Below the pieces are notes generated by a model. That model was given only the letters and a program-made list of their open reading frames with translations. It ran no database searches and was not told the origin of the DNA. Source: Sorghum bicolor (lineage: Eukaryota > Streptophyta > Magnoliopsida > Poales > Poaceae). From it: DNA of 64,000 bases. A program made the translations under genes and the position numbers. Location of the stretch: contig NC_012873.2 in the NCBI RefSeq assembly GCF_000003195.3, positions 44,138,061 through 44,202,060 of the forward strand, written 5' to 3'. Of this stretch, positions 1-12,089 are shown in pieces (positions within the stretch are counted from its first letter, which is position 1; every line of letters starts with the position of its first letter).

Positions 1-817
1 TAGAGATCATACCTCTTCTATAGAATCAAAGTTAGGGTTTCAATTCTTCATCCAAGTAGAGAGGATCCCTCTAGTTCATCTAGTTCTAGCTCTGCTTCAT
101 GATAGTTCATCTAGTTCTAGTTCCTCTAGTTCTAGTTCTAGTTCGTTCTAGTTGTAATCTAGAAAATAGGGAGAGAGAAGAGGAGAGCGGAGGAGGAGCC
201 GGATCTGTCGGATCTACCTCAACATTGTACTTTTGCAGCAACTGGTTCGTTCTTCATCGTTCTCCAAGTTCTTCAATTCATAATTCCTGAGTTCTTTAAT
301 TACTTTTATTTACATTCAAGTTATTTATTGGATTCCCGCTTGCATCAAGTGCTCTAGTCTTTATAACGCTAGAGTAGTAATTAATAGATTAGACGTGGTG
401 TTTAGTCTTGCAATCACCTGGAATTGCACCCAATCCTACGGATTGTTGTGGTAGCCCTAGGGTAGTGACAGCCCTAACGGTCGACGTATTCCACCTCGTT
501 CGGATCGATGTTTGTAGGACCATAGTCAAAGCTTCCTTGCCCCCTTCTCATCTCTTTTAGTGGTTAGTGTTCTGATGCCCCGAAATAAATAATCTTTGAA
601 GTAATTCTTGATTCTTAGATCAACTAGAGAACTCTCAGGAAACTTCCTCTCTTCCCACCAAAAAATAATTATATAGTTATCCTTGGGCGATCTTGAATCT
701 TAATTAGTACACTCACATTCTCTGTGGAAAATCGATACTCTGGAATACTCCCAGGTGAAAGCTACATCGGTATCCGTGCGCTTGCGGATTTTTTTGTTTG
801 CTTTAAAATACCCAACA
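1..817 (+). mobile_element. LTR, 3' part, of a B-family retrotransposon
   Basis: This is the downstream part of an LTR whose beginning lies left of the window. It ends in TACCCAACA at 817. It matches, in opposite orientation, the LTRs of element B at 14778-15987 and 21210-21914, including the CTAGTT-rich tract at about 68-150 and the stretch from the poly-purine-rich leader to the end. It sits inside the 5' LTR of element A, 25 bp before that LTR ends. The next five bases, GTAAT, are probably one copy of the target duplication, because the 3' LTR of A has GTAAT at the homologous place (about 37008). Whether this is a solo LTR or the right end of a whole element cannot be seen here. Confidence 0.85.
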
Positions 818-842
818 GTAATGACGGTAGTAAATGTCAACA
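818..842 (+). repeat. Tail of the 5' LTR of element A
   Basis: Twenty-five bases ending in CA separate the intruding LTR (1-817) from the primer site of A. They match the last bases of the 3' LTR of A at about 37006-37029 (TAATGGTAGTAAATGTTAACA-like), which identifies them as the end of the 5' LTR. Confidence 0.75.
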
Positions 843-850
843 AGCATTTT

Positions 851-868
851 TGGCGCCGTTGCCGGGGA
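851..868 (+). other. Primer binding site of element A, tRNA-Asp type
   Basis: TGGCGCCGTTGCCGGGGA starts 9 bases after the LTR end and is complementary to the 3' end expected of plant tRNA-Asp, the primer of Athila-type elements. The same site occurs in G (50996-51013), and slightly altered in B and F. Confidence 0.85.
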
Positions 869-998
869 AGGCATAATAAAATTAGGATATATTGATAACA
901 TATATACACATGGATAAAGTCATATTACCAACCGATTTCTAACTCAATCAGGTACACCCTTCGTCGTTATCATTTTCTTATCTTATGCCGGGTGATGA

Positions 999-2733
999 AT
1001 GAATGTTTTTTCTCTTCCAAGAAACTTTACTCAAGATATAGAGAAACTCCTTAGAAAGAAGAAGTTTGTAGAAGCAAGGGACAAATTTGAGTCACCATCA
1101 ATAACACCCTCTGCTGCTCAAGCTAGCTCGTCAGAGGAGCCAGCTCCAATATTGGAAGAGGAATTTGAAGAACAAGTAGAAGAACAAGAAGAAGAGCATT
1201 TTGGTGAAAACCTAGCTCTTGTGTTTGAAGACATGGCTGAGAAGACATTGTGAGAGTTCTGTGCCCCAACAACAACAAACATTCGGACTGGACCAGCAGT
1301 CAACACTGGGGAGAATGGATTCAAGCTCAAGCCTGCTCTCATCACCATGGTTCAAGCCAGCCAATTCTCTGCAAAAGCTCATGAAGATGCAAGTGCACAC
1401 TAACAACATTTTCTAGAGATTTGCAGCATCTTCATGATCAGAGGAGTATCAAAAGATGCTATCTTACTCCATCTTTTTCTGTTCTCATTATTGGGGAAAG
1501 CCAAGCAGTGGTTCTACATCAACAAAGACAAACATAATACATGGGACCTATGATCGACTGATTTCCTGGCAAAATTCTTTTCTACAACCAAGATCAATGC
1601 TCTACATGGGAAGATTGCAAGTTTCCAACAACAACATGATGAATCATTCACTGAAGCATGGGACGGATTCTAGAATTATATCGAAGACTGTCCTCATCAT
1701 GGGATAGAGGAGTGACCGTTAATGCAGACTTTCTATCACGGGCTCATCTCTAGTACCCGTGAGTCTATTGATGCTGCAGCTGGGGGAGCTTTCCTGCCAC
1801 TTAAGCTCTCATACGCTAAAGCACTTGTTGAGGAGATGGCCTCAAATTCAACATGCAATGAAGAACGTACTTAGCCTCAAAAGAAAGGAGGAATCCATCA
1901 TCTCAAGGAAGCTGATATGGTCACTACCAAACTAGACCTCAACATGAAGAAGCTCGACATAGAAAAGAAGGAAGTCGTGCACATCAATGATTCTCATATG
2001 ACATGTGAAGAATGTGGAGAGTACAGGCACTCAGCTGTCAGTTGCCCTACACTACAAGAGGATGTGAACTTCATCAACAACAACACCTACTATTGTCCTC
2101 AACAAAACCAAGAGTGGAACCAACAACCTTGACAAGGTAATTACCAAGGTAACAACCAAGGTAATAATAATTACAAACTTCCGCCTTTGAGAGAATTAGT
2201 TACTAGTCAATCCAAACTACTAGATCAAATGATTAGGAAGCTAACATCAAATGATAAAACTTTGGAAAACATACATACTAGAATGGATACTTTTGCTTCT
2301 GCCATAAAGAATCAGCATATTTTCAATAAAATGCTAGAATCACAATTAGCTCAATTAGCTGTTGTTGTTCCTCAATTAGAAAAAGGCAAGATTACAGGTC
2401 AACCAAAAGATTTAGAAACTGCTAACCTTGTTGATATTCACAATGCAACCCAATATTATATCGAGCCTGCAGATGTACAGTGGATTGACCACTCTCTACC
2501 ACAGAAGATGGGAGACCCTGGAAGACCTGTCATTCCGATCTCTATAGGATGCCACAACTTTCCAGATGCTATCTGTGATTTCGGTGCAAGTGTCAACATC
2601 ATGCCCAAGGTAATTTATGAGAAAATATTAAATGATCCCTTATTGTACACAAATATGCGTTTGCAGCTTGCAGATCAGTCCATTTGCTAGCCTAAGGGAG
2701 TACTAGAAGAAGTTGTCATTAGAGTGGGGGAAT
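999..2733 (+). pseudogene. Gag and first part of protease domain 1 of element A
   Basis: One reading frame from ATG 999 runs through the region without a frameshift but with about ten stops (for example at 1251, 1401, 1707, 2130 and 2688). It aligns with the intact protein of G: an N-terminal leader, here with a Glu-rich run (about 1150-1200), the gag core (AHEDASAH, LLGKAKQWFY, FQQQHDES), a zinc knuckle CEECGEYRHSAVSC near 2008-2049, an Asn/Gln-rich linker, a coiled segment, and the start of a retropepsin-like domain with CDFGAS near 2574. The reading is cut at 2733 by the solo LTR. Many stops are one transition from Gln, Arg or Trp codons, as expected from decay of methylated DNA. Confidence 0.8.
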
Positions 2734-4601
2734 TGTTGACGGGAAATAAGACCCAATTCTATATACTCAAAAGCCCGTCAACAGTCCTGGATTGAAGAAA
2801 GATAAACATCACATGAACATATTTATCACTAATAAAGTTCCACTTGTACTCTTAGCGTGTTCAATGCAGGGAAGAAGGAAATGAGCCCTGTGGCCCCCAT
2901 AACCTTGGTTGGCCGACCATGGTTTGGGTCCACCAGGGGCTCCCCTTCATGGCATACTCCAAGAAGTCAATCCCAACCCTTGGATCCAAGTGTGCTTGCC
3001 CTCAACGGTTCAAACACTTAGCACATGGATCCTTGGTCCCACATGGAAGGAAGCAAGTGTGCAACTAGACTCAACTTTGGAAAACACTTCACATCATAAG
3101 TGGGGACACCAGCAAGAGGTCAGTGGTGGGCTAGAGGCCCCCAAAGGTCGATCGGTCGACTAACCAATTGGGTCATGCCACCTAGGCCAGCCTCCCACCG
3201 ACCTAAGGACCTTGCAGAAGGTCAGTGGGACCCACTGTCATCTAGATGGTAGGTCAGTCGACCTATAGGTGGTCCCCATCTGGAGTCGGTTCACACCCAC
3301 CGACCTTCCTCACATTTACCATGTGTGGTAATGCCCCAACCGTCCATCTATGGAGGTTGGGAGGTCGGTGCATCCAAGGGTGGAGAAGGAAGGAGTACGC
3401 GGATCGCTGACGTGGCACCCCCTCTCTCACCCCTATATAAGGAGGGGTCCTCCACCTTCCCAAGACATCTTCCATCTTTCATCTCTATATTTCATTTCCA
3501 AATCACACTTGGGAGATCAAGTGTAGTGTAGTCTAGTCTAGAGTGGGAGTTAGAGTCGAGTCGAGCGAAGATCGGGTCTCCAGAGCTATCTTCTAGAGAG
3601 TCTGGTATAGCTCTTGTACCTTTTCTCTTGTATTACATTCTATATATCAATATAGTCTTTCTTTACTTTACTAAGTATTTACTTCAAGTCTTTACTTTGA
3701 GTATTGCTTAGTGCATTACTATACTTGTTGTAGTGTTGTGTCTTAGTCTTATTATTGTAGCTGCCTTAGTTAGATTAGTGTCTTCAACACCTTGTGTGTG
3801 TTTCACTACCATTAGGGGCTTTGGCTATTTACATGATAGTTGAAGTTATAAGACTAGTGTAAGTGAGGTGCTTAGGCTAGCGCTTATTAGTGGATACCAC
3901 CGTATCAAACGTGTTAGCAGGCGGCAGTGAAGCATGACAGGCCTCTGCTTCTCAGTAGGTTCTATTCATGTCAGGTACGGTCTATAGGCGCCCATAAGTC
4001 AAAAGTCCGCTTGGATAGGAGTTTCGTCCTCCTATTGTAGTCCACTTCCACCACACAAGACTGTTTGGATACTAGTCTAGTTGACTCATTTACATTGATT
4101 AGGATTAGAACATAGAAGTAGAGTTAGATACATAGGAGTCCTTACTCACTTGTTGTCCTCCCACCTAGCTAGCTCGCTACTAGTTATCTTTACTTACCTT
4201 TATCTGACTTATCTATTATTCTATCTTGCTACTCTTACCCCCCTATTAGCACTAGTGAATTAGATTGAGTAGATACAACCACGGATATCCACCCATATAT
4301 TTATTAGAGAGTCTTAGTCTGCTTCCCTTGAGCGAACTATAAATTATGACACCACGGATACTCACCACGGTTGAAGTGCTACAGTGGTACCTGTGTGCTT
4401 GCAGAGTTACCCTTAGTACATCTTGCATCACTGCTAGAGTTTAGTGTTGCTTAGCATTTCTAGAGCCGTTGCTCAGGGTAGCGTGACAACCTATCCTAGT
4501 AACAGCTCAGGCTTGCATTTAAGCAGTGCTGGTTAGGCACCACCATTTCTAGATACTTGTTACATCTTACTCTAGCCGGTGCGTGTTAAGATTTGCCAAC
4601 A
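2734..4601 (+). mobile_element. Solo LTR inserted in the protease domain of A
   Basis: The segment starts TGTTGACGGG and ends TTTGCCAACA, is 1868 bp long and contains no primer site, coding region or second LTR. GGAAT precedes it (2729-2733) and GCAAT follows it (4602-4606), a target duplication with one mismatch. The protease reading frame of A is homologous on both sides. A TATA box (CTATATAAGGAGGGG) lies at 3431-3445, so the + strand is the likely sense strand. Its termini resemble those of the A/B/F/G group but its body does not match them by eye, so the family is not assigned. Confidence 0.75.
3433..3440 (+). promoter_or_regulatory. TATA box of the solo LTR
   Basis: TATATAAG in a GC-rich to AT-rich transition, about 700 bp into the LTR, is a typical core promoter position for a long U3. 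No transcript evidence is available. Confidence 0.5.
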
Positions 4602-5704
4602 GCAATCATATGTCCTAGTTGACTTCGTGTTCATGGAGATAGGAGTAGATGAGAAGCCACCCATCATTTTGGGCAGACCATTCTTGTGCACAACAAAAGC
4701 CATCATCTATGTGGAGTACGCCAAGATTGTCCTATCCATTAAGGACAAGAAAGAGAGATTCACATTCAAGAACCGTGTCCTAAAAGCTCCTGCAGCCCCG
4801 AAGCAATCCCATCAACAAGGAGAGCAAGAACAACAACCAATGACGAGAAGAAGAACAATAGAAACAACAGAAGGAGGATCAAGCATGCACCTGCGGAGAC
4901 AACTCAATTGATCACTACTCTCAACATAGAAATGATCATATGCTACACAAGCCATTTCCAATCAAGAGAGGTGATCTAGGTGTCCCAATCATTGAATGCA
5001 CAATCAAAGACACCACCTTCACCCACACCATCTGTGACACTAGATCAGGCTACAACGTAATGTCGAAATAGGTATACGATGAGTTATTTAATTTACATTT
5101 ATACCCAACATGTATTTAGTTGCAGATGGCGGATCAATCACTAAGGTTCCCTGAAGGTGTGGTCAAGGATGTCATGGTAAGAATTCAAGGACAATATATA
5201 CCGGCAGATTTTCTAGTTCTTGACATGCAGGGAGACGATGACTCCCCAATCCTCTTGGGAAGACCGTTCCTCTACACAACCAACGCCAACATCTACATCG
5301 GGTTAGGGCATATCCACTTCAACCTACCGGCCAGAAAGGTACGCTGTCAATTTAAAACACAAGTTAACCATGAGCAGATCAGGAAGCAATGCAACAGGAG
5401 AAGACTCCAAGCCCACTGTTAGGCTGCCCAGCCTCACTACGGATGGGATGACTTTCCAGACAAAATTGTGAAATATGAAGATCACCTCATGGAGCAAGAA
5501 GAGAACACGCGAGCACCCCGCTAGAGTGAGTGGGCAGAAGAAGCTGAAAGGATGGACCAAATTGCCAAGAAAGAAAAAGAGGAGATCCTAGCATGATTGG
5601 AAACAAAAGAGACAGAAGCAAGAAGGAAGGAAGATGCACATAACGCATCACCACGAAACGGGGAGTTGACTGAGGTTACCTCAGATGATGAACCCACTGA
5701 GTAA
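4602..5704 (+). pseudogene. End of protease domain 1 and protease domain 2 of element A
   Basis: This continues the gag-PR frame after the solo LTR. The first part (4602-4911) gives the C-terminal half of protease domain 1, with PPIILGRPFL and the following strand. After a run with stops, CDTRSG (near 5035) marks domain 2, in which the usual DTG is changed to DTR. The open stretch 5120-5422 gives the rest of domain 2 with SPILLGRPFL. An acidic, Lys-rich tail ends at TAA 5702-5704. The layout matches residues 520-880 of the intact G protein. The coding region is inactivated by several stops. Confidence 0.75.
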
Positions 5705-7951
5705 GTGCTCCCTTCTATCTATGTCCTGTAGGTAGAATTTAAATTCTATACCCTAGCCATAAGGTCAGAATGGTAGTTATCTAGTTAGGTTAGCATGCTT
5801 TAGTAATTTCGCTTTGATACACCTAGTAGCATATTTATTTCTCTTGGCATATTAATACAAAATACGAAAAAATATTTACTGCTTTAATTACTACATCATA
5901 GATACCAAAGCCCCATGTGAATAAACTTATGGTAACCCCTTAGGAATATTTACTATGGTGGCATAAAAATTAAACAACATTCATATTTATTTCATGCATT
6001 ATAAAATCAGAAAATACAAAAGATAGAAACATGAAATTCTACAAAATTAGCTCATAAGAATAATCAATTGCTCACTGGCTGACCACTGACCCATTATTAA
6101 AATCAAGCCTCGAGTTTTGGTTTACTTGTTGGAGTATGACTATGCAGGAATAACATCATAGCAAGGAGAGAGTCTATTAGTGGTACCCACCAGGTTCGCT
6201 ACTGATTAGCTCACTCTAAAGGACATCTACACCAAGTATTGCAACCACATCCTGCTTGGGGGAGGATCATCCACTAGTTATCTATCTCACTCTAAAGGAC
6301 ATCTACACCAAGTATTGCAACCACATCCTGCTTGGGGGAGGAGCATCCCCTAGTTATCAGGTGACTACACCTAGGCGATTATTAATTTACTTTATATAGA
6401 TATTCATAAAATACCAAAAATATGTGGGCACATAAAGGTCCACAAGTCATAGAGTCTTTTTTTGTGAGTTTATAATTAGCTAAGCGTTAGAGTTTGTTTA
6501 GAGTCAGTCTAAACTAGAGCTAAATTAAAATTTATGAAAATTAAAATCTTATCATGGAAAATGATGAATAATTGCTCTGTTGTAGATCTTTACAAGTACC
6601 TTGATTTCAGTGTTAGATTCTCTTGAGTTTTGGACATTACTGTTTTAATTTGAAGGTTTACTCTAAACCTGCAACTTGTGGAGGCATAAGTTTGAGCTAC
6701 GTCTAGGTAGTTGGTTGATATGATCATTGAAAGTCTGAGCTGCTATTTATCTTATTCCTAGCATTATTAAGTTCTAGAGATTTATTTTGAAAACCTAAAA
6801 TCCTACATGACGAGTTCTTGTATGACAAAGTATGAATTCCTACCAAAGCCATATATAATATACATTTGGAGTTAGGAAAACTTTTGCACATTTATGCTAC
6901 TTGCTTCGCATTCAGTTCAGTCAACCTTCGTCGTATACCTTATGAGAGTCTTGTCATGCTTTTAAAACCAAGATCACGTACACACTTCAGTTCACATATG
7001 CAGTATTCCTACACTGGGAGTAATCATTTCCATTCCATGTTTATCAATCACGTTTTTCTCCTACACTGGGAGTAAATACTACACAATCCATACCCATTGG
7101 ATAAAGCCCATCATAAATGCTCTAAGTTCTTATTATTACCTCTCTGGTCATTTATTGTATTCAAAGGATACATGTGGCCATGCAAAAATATAAAAGAAGA
7201 AAAGGGAGTAAAAGATGGACAAGTGTCCCAGTAATTAAAACAATTGGTAGTAGATGCCCGCCTCCCTGAATAAAAATAAATAATAAAGATAGCCCATGTT
7301 TTTCCCGTGAAAAGTTCCAAGATCAAAAGAGAGATTTATCCTCAAGGAGCAAAAGTAGAAATAGAAATTAGCCACCAATACCACAAATTCACCTATCCAC
7401 CATATTCCATACACATGGACATCTTGGTTTGATTGTATGCCTCGATTCTTTATGGATCCATTAGTTGACTTTACAATACATACATTGCAAGTATGCTTAT
7501 CCTTGTTATTGATACTCCTATAAGCTCTACCATATATACCTTTAGCTATAGGAGGCATAACATCATTAATGCCTCAAGAGAGAACCATAAATACCACATA
7601 CATTGAGAGACTTGAGGGTGTCATATAATTAAGCTTTGAGTTTTATTCTGAAAACTTATAAAAAACTCTAGAATAATGGTTCTACAAAGATTTTGAAACA
7701 TAGTGCTTGACCTGATTGTTCTATTTTCTGATTGCTCAAGACTCATGCAAGAGTTGTAAAGCCCCATGGTTAAGGGTAAAATGGGTAAGTTTGGAGATTA
7801 GAGCAGTTATTAACTAATCTCGAGGAGAATCTTTGTTTGGGAGCATTGTACTTGGAAAGAATGAAAACATTGTAGCAACTCTTGATCCAAATATATATAC
7901 TGCTTAGGCTTGGTTTGCCAAGGGACTGGCAAAAGCTAAGCTTGGGGGAAT
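5705..7951 (+). other. Non-coding 3' region of element A, ending in the polypurine tract
   Basis: No ORF here resembles a known protein. The region is AT-rich and corresponds to the long untranslated 3' segments of B, F and G. It holds an internal polypurine tract GCTTGGGGGAGGA (6254-6266) that is duplicated at 6330-6342. The terminal tract AAGCTTGGGGGAAT (7938-7951) lies directly before the 3' LTR. Confidence 0.7.
6210..6361 (+). repeat. Tandem duplication of 76 bp carrying the internal polypurine tract
   Basis: Copy 1 is 6210-6285 and copy 2 is 6286-6361. They are nearly identical (differences such as GATCATCCACT against GAGCATCCCCT). Each unit contains CTGCTTGGGGGAGGA. Confidence 0.9.
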
Positions 7952-9241
7952 TGTTGACGGTGGTTAACGTCAACTTTTATTAGAACTTTAGACCCAAAGG
8001 AAAACATGAAAACACACTAATCTAGGGTTTAAACTAACAATTTCCACGAGTTTTGTATATTCTGTATTTTCCAAGGTCTATTTTAGAAAAGCAGAAAAGA
8101 GGGATTTAAGAGCAAAATAAACGTGAAACTTGTCCGCTACGGGAAACATCATGGGTAGACACAGAAAGTATCTAGAAGACACCCGAAGCAATGGGGGGCC
8201 AGGCCACCACCAGGTGCGGCCGACCGGCCCGACCATAGGGCTAGGTGGTGCCCTACTCCTAGGGTTTGCCTCCCCCTTCTGGAATGTTCCTCCACCGCCT
8301 CTCCTAATGCATCTTGGCCCTTGGTTAAGTCATGATCCTACAACGCACGCACATCCCACCGAACTATAAATACATAGGTAGACCCCACTGGAGGAAGCCA
8401 ATTCATTCTTCATCAAGGCGTCAAGCCATCAAGCATCAAGAGCCTTCTAGTTCATCAAGAGCCTTCTAGTTCGTAGTTCTAGTTAGTTAGATTAGAAGTA
8501 GAGGAGATCTAGTTCTTCATTGGGATCTGGAGCCCTGGCTTCGGTCTGGAGTGCAAGAGTTTGGTAATAGATCTAGTTCTTACTTTATTGTATTCATTAT
8601 ATATTAGGGAGACTTTACTCTTAATAGATTCATATATTCTTAATTGCAATAGTCATTGTCTACTTTGATTATATGTTTAGGATAGTTGGTTTGATCTTAT
8701 TGAATTCATGTAATTGCTCGTATAGCGTTTACCTAATCGATTGTTGGGTAGATGGTAGAAAATATGTAGACATGGTGTCTAGATATCTTGTTTATTTGGG
8801 AGTGCACCCTGATGTGCCAGGACGTGTGGTAGTCTGTGCTGGTGACAGCTGTGTTGGTTCCTTTGTAGTCCACCCTCTATACGTAGGATTAGCATGGGCA
8901 CGGTCATGAAGGAGGTGACCCTTGTGTTTTAATACCCTCATTAGTTGATGCCTCTTTACATGTGATTATGATATAGGGTTAACTTAACAATGATTTCTAA
9001 ATGTAATTGCACTAATTAGAGTTATTCATTGATGCGGCTATAGAATTACCTTAGACCTAATTCCCTAGTTTATCCAATGGCTAACTATGATTATGACTAG
9101 TACATGCTCTGATGATTATCCATAATTATGGTACTTAATGATTATGCTATCACTTTTATTTATCTATATTTATCTTATGGCCTCTGCCTGTTATGAGTAA
9201 ATTAGACGACATTGGTAATATTATTTATTCATCCTATATAG
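7952..9241 (+). mobile_element. 3' LTR of element A, first part
   Basis: The LTR starts TGTTGACGG directly after the polypurine tract. A TATA box (ACTATAAATACATAG) is at about 8363-8377, followed by a TAG/TTC-rich leader. The LTR is cut at 9241 by element C and resumes at 36657. Bases 9237-9241 (TATAG) are the left copy of the duplication made by C. Confidence 0.85.
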
Positions 9242-11350
9242 TGTAACACCCAAAAATTTGATTTCCAATTAATAGGATTTAATTTGATTTATTTGAATAT
9301 TTTTGTGAACATTCAAATTAGTAAATAAATAATTTTTGTGGAAATTAAATTTTACCATAAGGTTAGAGACATGCTTGTGCATTCATGCTGGTGCATATTT
9401 TATTTTTGTGCTAATTTCTTTTGGTTAGAATTTGGTTGCTCTCAAAATTATATTTAAAAATGCTTTAGAAAACAGAAAAGAAAAATAGTAAAAAGGGGGA
9501 AACCCTTCCTTTTGGCCGAGGCCCAACTTCCGCCCCCTCTGCTCTCGGCCCATTCCCTCCCCCTTCCCCCGCGGCCCAGAACGGCCCCCAGCAGCGCGCC
9601 TCCCCCTCTCTCAGTCTTTGGTGACCGGGCCCCACCCTTTCTCCCAGCGACAGCGTGGCCCCACCCATCAGCCCTCTCCTCCTTCCTTCTTCGCGAGATG
9701 GAGCCGAGCCGGACTCAACCGCGCCTACCAAAATCCCGATTCTCCCAGGATTTGGTGCATAGGATCAAAACTGCGCCCTATAAAGCTTGGTGCTCACCCT
9801 CGCGACCCCCTTTTGCATTCCATCGCACCCCGGGAAGCCCTAGCCACCTCGAGCATTGAGTTTTGGATCTCGTCGGCGTCTTTCCCCTCCTCCCCACGCG
9901 GCTAACCTTTCCTGCTCTTTCTCGGTCCAGGAAAAACTCCTATCCAGATTCACGGTGAGCTCCTCCTCCGCCCGGTGTTTTCCTTTTTGTTTCTAGAGCT
10001 CTGATTAGTGAGAACGCCATCTCAGGCGAGGGTTGATAATGGCGCCGCCACGAGCGTCACTATTCCGGCCGCCGTCGGCCAGCTCGGCGCCCAGATCAAA
10101 CCACCACCGTCGGATCGCGATCCAGCGGTCAGGATTAGAAGATAATGTTTCACTTGCATTTTTGCTAAAGAACCCCTCCCCTTTTTGACATTATAACCCG
10201 CCGTCCCTAGCGCCTTTCTGGAATGCGTAATTCGGTTTTGAAAACGTATTTCCTGTGGGCTTCATTCAGTAATACACTTTCACTATTTACAGAAATGCCA
10301 TTGATTTTGTTCTGCTTATAAAATGCTCATTTTAACTCTGTTTTCACCCATTCAAATTCCGTTAGATTCATATTTACGAGCTCTACATGTTATTAGTACT
10401 ATTTCACTGTTTTGAAACTTTTTATTTTCGTGGTACTATTTAATTAATTATTATTCTATAGGAAATTTTAGAAAATTCATAACTTCACCGTTTCAACTCT
10501 GATTTTCATGATCTTTACATCGGTGTGATCGTAGCGCTACGTAGAATATTTTTATAAACTTTTATCTTTGTTTTCACAATGTTGGTGTATTGTTCTAATT
10601 GTAACTTGTTTGCTTTGTGTATGATTGTCCATTGGAATGCGTGTTGTTGATTGATGATCGAGTATAGACGGTGAGCAATACGTTGGTGATCAAGGGCAAT
10701 CTTTTGATGACCAGTAGCAGGAGTTTCAGGAAAGCTTTGATCAAGGCAAGTATAACTTGGGACTATCCTTGTTGCCTATTCACATTTAATACAATATATA
10801 TCATATGCATGTGTCCACCTTGATGACCTTAGCAAAATCATAGATGCTTGTTATCTGAATTCCTTGCTACCTACTTGATATGCATTTGGTGTAGTATTGC
10901 TAGTGCTTGAAGTAATCCATGATCTTGTAAGATGATTAATAGCTATGTAATGAACGTAAAAAGATGACTAACGATCATATGAGATCTTGTCTGTAAGTGA
11001 TCACCGAGATAACAGTGCAACCATGAGGGCTATAATGGCTCTGGCTTTAGCTCAGTATGAGGGCCTTTTTCTAGCTTGTTAGCGGTTACCTTAAATGGCG
11101 TAAGAATGGCTAGACACGTTGGATATAGTGCGGCCTCTGTCCGTGTGTATAGGCTGCGGGTTATGTGCCATGGAAGGGGGGCTCTATATCTGCCTGCCAA
11201 GTGAATCTAATGGCCCTAATTTGTTAGCCGAAACTTTTGAATGGCTTCATAGTGAACCCTACCGGCTTTCCTTGGAAGTGAGCTAAGAGGTCGACGGGCC
11301 TCGGGCGAAAGGGTAAATCATGACTCATGGGTAAAGATGTACAACCTCTG
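9242..11350 (+). mobile_element. 5' LTR of element C, truncated at its 3' end
   Basis: It starts TGTAACACCC and aligns with the 3' LTR (34083 onward) up to GATGTACAACCTCTG near 11350. The 3' LTR continues for another 600 bp that are missing here. A TATA box (CCTATAAAG) is at 9778-9786. A stretch of about 145 bp near 9995-10140, rich in CG, is absent from the 3' LTR. Confidence 0.8.
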
Positions 11351-12089
11351 TAAACCAAACCTAATACTTTTTCTTACCACCTTCTGGCATCATTGAAGTA
11401 GGAGTTTTAGAATCTTTGCCTTTAATAGGAAGAGAACGATAGTACCGCAAGTTGAGTCAATGCTTGAAGTGTGAACCTTTGATGCTTGGTTTGATTTGTT
11501 ATTATGCTTATGCTTGAGTTGGATTTTTGGAATGAGTGTAATGATCTTGTGGATTTTCTCTACAATTTCATTTAGTTTATAGGCCTAAAGCATAAGGATT
11601 AATGAACTAAATAGTTGGGTATGGTTAAAATCCTGTTTCTGTCCCTAGCTGATTTCTAGATCAGTCTACAAAGATTCGGTTACAATTCAAATTCTGTTCG
11701 TGCAAAGTTTATAAAATTTTTCTGTCAACAAGTAGACTTTCATATCGTTCCAATGCTGCAAGAATGACCTTATTATCTGTTATGAGCTGTGAGATATGAC
11801 TGTTCAAAGTTGAGGTTTCTACGCAGTCTGGAATTCTGGAACAGTTTGGTTATGTCCAGTTTCGACTAATTTAACGAAAGAATCTGTTAATATGGTCTAA
11901 ATGAAAGTTGTAGATAATTTCTTTATCTTTCCAACGGTATACAGAATGTCTCCTTTTGAGTTCTGGAACTCGAGATATGACTGGTTTTCTGAACTGCTGA
12001 TGTTGGTTATCACCCAGAAAAAATCAGATTCAATTGTCTCTTGTATTTATCATGTTGGATATTATTGAGATCTGTTTCTGTACCTTAGG
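11351..12089 (+). other. Leader of element C without a recognisable primer site
   Basis: This lies between the truncated LTR and the gag start. I looked for the tRNA-Met-type site usual in chromoviruses (TGGTATCAGAGC-like) and found none. It has no convincing ORF. A deletion probably removed the LTR end together with the primer site. Confidence 0.5.

Noticed and set aside
851..868. Possible tRNA gene
   Set aside because: Only the 18 bases complementary to a tRNA end are present, without tRNA arms. It is a retroelement primer site.
9465..9905. Overlapping ORFs in the LTR of C (also at 34354-34746)
   Set aside because: They sit in the GC-rich LTR segment around the TATA box, overlap in several frames and on both strands, and show no domain.
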